A stretch of 64,000 nucleotides of DNA from Dipylidium caninum. Its lineage: Eukaryota > Platyhelminthes > Cestoda > Cyclophyllidea > Dipylidiidae. Below, in pieces: positions 50,401 to 59,400 of this stretch (its first letter is position 1; each line of letters opens with the position of its first letter). A model generated the notes under the pieces. The model searched no databases. It was not told the DNA's origin and saw only the letters and a list, made by a program, of their open reading frames with translations. The DNA lies in assembly GCA_017562135.1 (NCBI GenBank), contig QEYB01001642.1, forward strand, positions 62,001 to 126,000. The letters run 5' to 3'. The position numbers were made by a program, and so were the translations under genes.

Positions 50401-53400
50401 TTTGTTCTGCCCCGCTCGTCTTTACTTCCTTGCAATGTTAATTTTAATACGCTAACGACTTGTTGGGTGGGTCCAGGCGACGGCAGGGAGGCGCTTATTA
50501 TTGTACCGGGGGAAATTCGCAGCAGACCGCGGATTCCATTCACTTTTGCCTGTCGTGCGCCTACTGGACTACGACCGGACCTCATTTTCTCCGGCAGTGG
50601 ACAGCCTGTGCGAGAAAGCAAACACTTCAGGGTGTCTCGACCACGGAGAAACGAAATCGTTGTGAGGGCACCTCAGGGCATGCCTGACAAAAACGCCTTG
50701 AAGATGTTGTGCGTCACGCCCTGGTCGTATCACTTTTATTGCTTGCTGCAGCTAAAAAGACATTATGGAACGAATAGGTGTGTCTTGAAATCCGGAGAAC
50801 AAAAGTCCATCGACATTTTCATCGAGGAGACGTGCGTGCAAGGCGGCCACCAGTGCCCCGACGGAAGCTGTGTTCCACAGCCGCCACTCTGCACTGGGAA
50901 TCGAGGGTGCAAGGACAGTCCGGACGAGACGTTTTACAAAAGTAAGTATTCAGGACTGAAGACCACCTTTGAACGTGTGGAGCTAAAGATGTGGGACGCT
51001 TTTTCTGCTGTCAAGCTGTAGAACAAAGCGCCACCTTGCTGCCGCGCTTGATTAGAGTGCCTCCGCGGCAGCCCTTCACTTTCGTCTGCGCCGGCCCCAG
51101 GGACGTCAGACCGGAAGTCTACATAGCCAATGCGCATGTGCCCGTGTCCTGCGATCAACGCTTCGCAGTCGAACGACCGACCGGGAACAACGCCACCGTT
51201 ACAGCCATTAATGGTCTGCTTGAAACACACGACGGGATAACGTTCACGTAAGCTTTCGTTGTTGCCATCGTTCTAGAAAAAATTTGGCGCTGCTATCTGT
51301 TATGGGGACGCATTGAGTGTTAGGGAATTTTTTCATGAATCATTGTAAAAATCAGTGTTTTCAAAACTCCGCCCGATTTGCTTGATATAAAGCATGTAAA
51401 ATTCCGTTCCATGCGAGAATGTCATCACGTTGAGTAGCCTTAATGGTGCACTGGAGAGACGCTGACACGTCCACTGCTCATTCCACTTCTGTCTCCCCGA
51501 AAGGTGCATGACACCGGCTGGAGAGCAGCGTCTGTTGGTGGTGTCAGTAGACCGTCCATGCGGCCGGGACATGTTTCAGTGCCACTTGGCATCGTGCATT
51601 TCCTCACTCAAAGTCTGTGACGGCCGACGTGACTGCCCCGACGGCTCGGATGAGGATCTTCGATTCTGCCCCGGTAGGTGCTACTCTAGTAAATTAAGTA
51701 GATTCGTCATGACGCGTAGCTGCAACGTCAGTGCCTGATCCGATTTTGCGTATTTTGATCATTAGTCCTTCATTGGACCTATGAGGTGAAAGTTATTTGT
51801 GCCTAAACCTCAGCTTCTCGGAGGAGTGCTTGTGCACCTCTCGACGTATTAACTGGAGAGAGGTTTCATAACCTACTTTGTTTCCATAGAGTTGAAGATG
51901 GGCGTGAGCATGGCACCCAGGAGGATACGCAGTCCGCCCTGGCGTGAATTCCGCTTCGTCTGCATCGGACCCTCCTCCAGTCAGGTTGAATTGTTCTTCT
52001 CGCACAATCACAAGCCTGTCGCCCACGACCCGCGCTTCGAGGCTGTTCGCATCAACGAGAACGTGGTCCAAGTGACGGCTCCCCGGGGTCTTCGTGGAAA
52101 CGATGATGTTACCATAGAGTAGGAACCAGGGGATCATTTCGGCTAATAATACTTCCATAAAACATTTTTGCTTGTTCAAAACGCGCCGCAGTTGCTTAAT
52201 GGCGCTCGAGCACCCATTGGCCCTTTCCTCTTTCTTGTGTCTTCAAATCCGCGCGGTAGATTATGAGTCGATTTGACAGAATAATGGTAAGTCATTGCTT
52301 CATGCGTGACCTCTGATCCACCCATAATCGTCCGACTTCAAGAAACAACGAGATTAGAGACCTCGTCAAATGCATGCCCCCTTGCATAACTTACTTTGGC
52401 CCTGCAATGCCGTAGATGCTCTCTCAAGAGCGGGATGAAAGACCACGTGAGGATAAGTATTGACGATGCCTGTCCCTTCGGTCAGTCGCAGTGCAAGGAA
52501 GGCCGTTGCATCGACTGGGCCGAATTTTGTAACGGTCAAAAAGACTGCACCGACGGTTCGGACGAGGACCCCGGCTTTTGCGCAGGTGAGGGCGACACTT
52601 TCGACTGTCTGTGCTCTCGAGCGTTTGAAGAGCGAATGATTGCTGCATCTGCAGTGTGGACCGCTTCCTCTTCTCAACCCGCCGGTTGGGAGTGCTGGCA
52701 TACGGTAATGCGGGTAAAGTGCAGGCACTGGCTCATTCACGAATGTGATCTTGCAACCTGATGTTTACATGCCCAAATTGTTTATTATTGTGAGCGGCAA
52801 GAAAGCTTTTCTATCAAAAAGGAACCAGACTTGTGGAATCATTTTATTAAGAGGACTCGGCAACTTGCCAAGGGTGGCAGACCAAATTAGACGTGTCGTT
52901 TCCCCTTCCCTGTTCAGCTGAAGCACCGGCTGCGGGGTTGACAATCTTTCCCGATTCAATCGTCACTCCGCCATGGAAGAACTTCTCATTCGTTTGCGCT
53001 GCTCCATCCAATAGCCGAGCAGACGTCGTCTTCCAAGAGGACGGTCGTCCGGTCGAGAGGGATCCACGCTTTGCTGTGCGCAGAAGAGACGCTCATACGA
53101 TTGAGGTGACCGCTCCCCTCGGTCTCCGCGAGGTGGACAACACCACCCTCGAGTAAGCTCAAAACTCTCCATTTCTCCGCCACGATGGAATGCTCACCTT
53201 TGCTGTTACTCTTACCACTGACCGAATGGCATAGATTGAGGGAGAATGGCTACTTCCACTGCTTTTCCAATTCACTCCATTTCTTATTAAACCAATTTCA
53301 CTTGCCTCCACAACTCTCAGTGAGACCGAGACATGGCCATAAGTGGCAGTTGTTGTTGAGACTCTCTCGTCCTCCTCCCTAACCCATTCGAGACCCGAGC

Positions 53401-56400
53401 CACGCTCGCATTTGATTTTAACTGCGTTCACTTTTAGATGTCTGACTTCCACGGGCGAAAGCAAGGCCATAAGGATAACGGTGGGGGAGGAATGCAAGCC
53501 CGACCAGTTCTCTTGTGAAGACGGTTCCTGCATCCCCCGCGCCAACGCATGCGACGGGACACGCCACTGCTCCGACGGTTCCGATGAAGGACCGCGTTCC
53601 TGCCGAGGTACAGGCCAGTGGTGACCATTGCATAGCAAGTAATACGTGCAATTGGACAGCTAACATAAGCATAAACGCCTCCAAGGGGGTAAATGAGGAG
53701 CGACGAGGCCCCCCTGTCGGTAATGCAACAAGGCTGACTGGTCCGAACGGGCAAGCTGCCTTCCACTGAGTGAATTAAGTCGCAATTCTCACTCAGATTC
53801 GGCACTCAGAGGCGCACCACTAGTGTCGTTTTCCACACCCTTGAGGCAAAGCGTCGTCTGGCCCACTAACGAGTCTTGTGCATCTCCAGACCGCTCGGAC
53901 GTGGGGCCGCTCGTCGCCATCTCGCCGCCGACTGTGGAGGTGTACGAGTGGACGCCGTTCCGCTTTGTGTGCCACAGCCCCGCAGGCCGCCTCACAGCGC
54001 ACTTCGTGGCAAGCGGTGGCCTCGTCGAATATGATCACAGATTCCACGTTGCCCGAGTAAACTCGACAGCTATCGAAATTTCCGCACCTTTTGGTCTGCG
54101 AAATGTCGACGACATGGAGATCGAGTAAGGAGTGTCCACTCACTTAGAAATTTGAAATGTTAATATTAGCAACCTGAATTTTAGTAATAGAATGCATTGG
54201 CCTCTCCGAAGAGGCATGGCGGCCAGCGTGTGGATGGCAACCTTTTGCTCCCCTGCCTTGCAGGTGTGTGTCGGCGAGTGGCGACCGGAACTCCCTCGCC
54301 GTCGTCGTCCACAGCCACTGTCCCCGAGGGCACTCGCGGTGCAGGGACGGGGAATGCATTCGCACTTCCCTGCTGTGCGACTTTGTTACACACTGCGCTG
54401 ATCACACGGACGAGCTCCTCGACTTCTGCTTCGGTGAGCTCAGCACGCCCTTTTGCCTTACCAAGTCTACTTCAAACGACTCCTGCCTTTCTGTCGGTTC
54501 CCCAACCGGTACACAAGGGCGCAAGTGCTGAGGTTGCGCATTTTCGAGCCGCATCGAATGCTGTTCCGCCCTCCTCGGTTCTTAAAAAAAAATGACCTCT
54601 CCTTCACTTAAGATCCTACCTTGGTTCATAAACGAAAGACTCACCCTTTAGAACTTTCTTTAATGTCGCTTGTTTTTAAAAGGCGCGCAAGTAAACTGAT
54701 GCTTGAAGGAATTTTATCTGCAAGCGGTATTAGTTGGAAATGTCGACCACAAATTGCCGTGTTTTCTGCTCTGTGTTGTCTCTTAGCAATCAGCGTAAAG
54801 TCATTCTCTTGTAATTATTTTTGCAATACTTAGTTTATATATCCCGCGCGCCATTATTTGAGGAATAAAACTCTTCTTCTACAACCCTCGTACGCTCATT
54901 TGTCGTTATCTTCGCCTCAAATAGGAGATGAAACCTGTCCCTCGGAAGTATGAGTGTCATCTATGGTCCTGATGGGTCGACTAGGAGAACTGCCGTTTCT
55001 CCCTTTCGGTGTGGTGCAAGTGAGGTTATCAGTGCCTCCGGGAGTTATTAGAATAACACGAGTGCCCTCTTCATTACTCTCTTCCTGGCATCTCCTTGCA
55101 GGACCTCGCAAACCCTTGATGGTGGTCGACTCTCCGAGGATCCACGTGTCGGCGTGGCAGACCTTTGAGTTTGTGTGCAGCACCCCCGACGAGGGCGATG
55201 TGGAGGCCTACTTCTCGTCAGGAGGCGGTCGAGTGGAGGAGGACCCCCGCTTCCATGTTCTACGGCACAACAGCACAGCGCTTACGATCTCCGCGCCCGA
55301 AGGCCTCCGGGACATTGACGATACACGCATTGAGTAAGCTGTTCGCCGCGCCTCAGCCGGCAATGTCCGCCACTGTCCACGCGTCTCAGTGGCGTTGGTG
55401 CTTTCTACCCCATTATATGAAGATGCGTCGCCGGCGGAGGTGACAGAAAACGTGTCTCGATAACAATCGACAACGCCTGTGGCGGCGGCTACACCCAGTG
55501 CGGCGATGGATCGTGCATTCTTCAGTCACAGCTCTGTGACGAGATCGCGCATTGCCGTGACAGATCGGATGAGAACCCGCGGTTTTGCAGAGGTTAGCGA
55601 TTCCATTTCGGGTCAAGTCTTCCTCAGTTCCAGGACAGGTTGGACATGGGATTTTCGTCGATCCCCCTCACATCAACAAATCGGCATGGGTGGCTTTCGA
55701 ATTTATGTGTCGCAATCCACGGGGCACGCCCATGAATGCTGTCTTCGCGAGCGACGGTTCCCCTGTTGCGTTGGATCCGCGGTTCCGCGTCACAGCTCTC
55801 AACGCCAGCACCATTAGTGTTAAGGCTCCACGGGGCCTACGGGACGTCGACGATCTGACAATCCGGTAAGCGGCTTCAAACCCCCATCGACCTCATAGCA
55901 GCACGCTAGTAACCCATGTTCTCACAAGTGGGACTCGTACACGAGTCTCAGGAAGGCCGCATGTCTGGTGTTGCATTTTCGCGGTGGGGCGGGGAGGGGG
56001 GGGTAAAGCAGACATTCCCTGTTTTGTTTCTATTGACCAAGTCCTTATTACTTTGTTGTGAAGTTACCTTTGCTCGTTTTAGGTGCGTTTCGTCGGAGGG
56101 AGAGAAGGCGGACGTGGCCATCACCGTACTAGGCAGTTGCGGTGATGGACGCACACAATGCCGCGACGGAGGATGCATTGAGCAGTCCGAGTTATGCGAC
56201 GGCATCGCCCACTGTCGCGATCGTTCCGATGAGGAAACAAAAGGGTGCAGAGGTAGGAAGGCGGAAGGAAAGAATAATTTTATGAAACGGAAAGAGCAAA
56301 TCAAATGCGGACGCATTAGCCAATGACTTTGCGAGTGAAAGGATGGCAGCAAGGGGGGGGGGCGCCTGATGGGACTGCTTCTGCTGACACACGCCACTCC

Positions 56401-59400
56401 CGGTCAGCGGTCAGGAGCGAAATTTAAATAGTCTTCGCTGTGGTGGACACACAGAGTGGTCGAATTTGCACATCGTCGTGATGCAATTGCGGCGCGGTGA
56501 AGTTGTCCTCGATTCTTCGTCAGGCGTTAGTCGCTGATGGGCACGCATCGCGTGGCCTCTCCGCCCGAGAAACGAGGGCGACCGCCACGTCCTGGTGTCC
56601 TCGACACGGAAGTACCTCATTAAAGGTGGTCTATGGTTGACTACCACGTATCCCAAACCGGCTGCCACACTACAGAGCCTTGTTTGGGATTCTCGCCACA
56701 AGCACTAATGAAGGGGTTCTGTGTGACAATCCGCTGAAGCATGCTGCGCATTCAAAAGCAATTCACTCGCCTTTCCATTGGCGCATACTTCAACACGGCA
56801 TCCAGCTCTATGACCACGCGTGGGGTCCGCGACCCGGCGCTCAGCGACGCGTGGCTACCGTCCTCGCGGGGCACCCGTAGAGAAGCAGGAGAAGCCGAGC
56901 TTGTACACCGACGCTTCGCGGTGTGCGCGAATGGGTCTTTCAACTTTGGGGCCCGCCTTGGTCGCCCACTCGCGCCGTTTCTCCGCCCCGCCCCACCGTC
57001 CCCGGCCTCTCGCGCCGGTGAAGGAGACGACGCCGGCCACATTCGGGACTTGAATAAGCTTAACAGCTTCAGATGACAATAATTCTGTCATCAACTGCTC
57101 TTTTCTCTTTTTTTCGATCACTGCTCAAAGTTAGTACACGGTGACCCTCAAAATTTCTTCGGTCAAATATTCCTAATTTTATATTTTTAGTTCCAGATTT
57201 CACTTTAGCGGAAAGATGCGAGTTTGTTAGATTTAACTGCCTCATTTACTTTGCCGCAGTGATAGGCTCAAAGCCGGTGCTTTCGCCTCCAAGCGTTGTG
57301 GTGCGGCCGTGGCGGCCGTTTCGGACGGTCTGTCTGTCGTCAAGGGGCTCGCAACCGGCATTCATCTTCCCGAAGGATGGCTCCCCGGTGGAGAAGGACA
57401 GGCGCTATCGCGTCCGCCGCATCAATGCGACGGCAAAGGAGCTCGTTGCGCTAGCCGGTCTTCGTGGGCAGGAGGACGTGAAGAGCATCCAGTAGGCGGT
57501 GGTTTAACGCCCCCGAGGGACCAATTTTGACAGACCCGTAGATTGTAATGCTTCTTTCTCATGCATTCAGGTGCATCGACTCTGTTTCGGGGGCTGCGGC
57601 GCTCTTTAGGGTGGTGGTCGAGAGCTCCTGCAGGACAGGACATATGCCATGCAGGGACGGGAGTTGTCTCCCCTTTTCCCACTTCTGCGACGGCCAGCAC
57701 CACTGTTATGATAAATCCGATGAGGCAACCGAGTTCTGCCCAGGTGCGCCGGAAACTTACATTTTTTCCCATTAGAATGTGTCCTGCCCAACAGGTCACC
57801 GTCCCATTTGACTTTCAGTTCGGCGTCCGGGTGTGACCGTGATCCCCAATTCCATAATCACAGAACCTTGGAAATTAATAAGAATTTACTGCATAGCATC
57901 TAGAGGACACCCTATCGGGGCTACATTTTCGACTACCCATCAGCCAGTGAATGCGGACCGGCGGTACCGTCTGCGTCAGGTGAACAGCACAACTCTCGAG
58001 ATTGTTGCGCCCCGCGGTTTGCGCGGTCCCGAAGACAACTCGCGAATCCGGTCAGTCACCATAGTCGCCTTAGTGATCCCGCCGCCCTCGCCGCGGCCGT
58101 GTTACTCTCACCCTCTTTTCCCAGTTGTGTGACAGCCGGCGGCGAGAGTGGCCACGTCACCGTCGCGGTGCGAGACAAATGCGGCGCCGGCCGGCTCCCC
58201 TGCAGAGGCGGCGCATGCCTCCCCGTCAGCCTCTTCTGCGACGGCAAACGCGACTGCCCTGACGGCTCAGACGAGTACGCAGAATTCTGCCCAAGTGAGT
58301 GGACACGAAGTAGTATGCCTCGGATGCTTAGCCTCTCCTTTTTCTCCCATCTTCACATGAGTGTAGAAACTTACAGATGGAATGCACAATGGCCAGCCTT
58401 GGAAATTGCATTCTCAATCTCGCGATGTAATCGCTTTCACCGCTTTCCCATCATAAGTGTCTAATCATTTTTCATAAATAATTTGGTTGTAACGATGATG
58501 TGCCTTTCAAAAAGACAGCACACCAACTCCGATTAGTTAACAAGGAGGGAAAAAAGTCATCGCGAGAATGCAGTTGCCATCATCTCTTTGACTTTGCTCA
58601 GTTGTCAATTTAGCTTGTGTCTCAGAGTTTCTTTTATCAGGAGTTTCGCGCCTGTTTGAGTTTCATAATCGGTGGCATTAGACACACGTTACGCGGCAGA
58701 GGTCGCAGCAATGGCACCTGACATTCAGGAAGACCACGAAGAAGTCGGTTTTCGTCCGCTAAAACGTGAGGCGCTGGGTGCTCGCCGCGGAGGTTGAATA
58801 TTCCCGACGGGCGATTGACACCCCTGTCTCCCCGCGTCCTCGTATGTAGACACACTTCCCTTATGACAACTCCATTTTGCTGACAGGACGATTGTTTTCC
58901 TCCAGCGGTGTAACTGAATGCATCATAAAACACATGGAATTTTTAAGTAAATAATAAACAAAGAAGCCACTTTAGTCGCGTGTGAGTGGAGGGATGCGAT
59001 TCGCTGGCTGTTTTGTCTCCCAAAGGGGCGACGCTGACACCCCCGCCGTGGCCGACCGCCGTGCGCCTGAGTCCGGGAAAGCAGCGCGTGCGTCCCGGGC
59101 AGGCGATCCGCCTCGAGTGCAGCGCCCCCGTGAGGGACCCGCCCCAGCGACCGGTGGTTGAACTGGCCAACGTGGCCGCCACTGCCGCCGCGCAGTCCTT
59201 ATTCCGCGTGGAATATCCACAACCAGGTCGCGCTGTCATTACCATCCCCCGAGGAACCGAAGTCCCGTGGAATCACCTGATGTTTCAGTAAGCTGGACCT
59301 TGAGAGAGCACAGTTAACCTTTTTGATACCGGCCTAGGAGTTTGACTTGAGTCAGTGGGAGACAAGTCAGTGTTATTTTCTAGATGTCACCTTCCGGGCG

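Noticed and set aside
54264..54433. Ser-Gly-Asp in unit 7, considered as a heparan-sulphate attachment site
   Set aside because: It is a single triplet without the cluster and acidic context of perlecan domain I, and it lies inside an LDLa exon.
57422..57799. Long minus-strand frame over unit 10
   Set aside because: It is the reverse shadow of GC-rich exons that are clearly Ig and LDLa on the plus strand.
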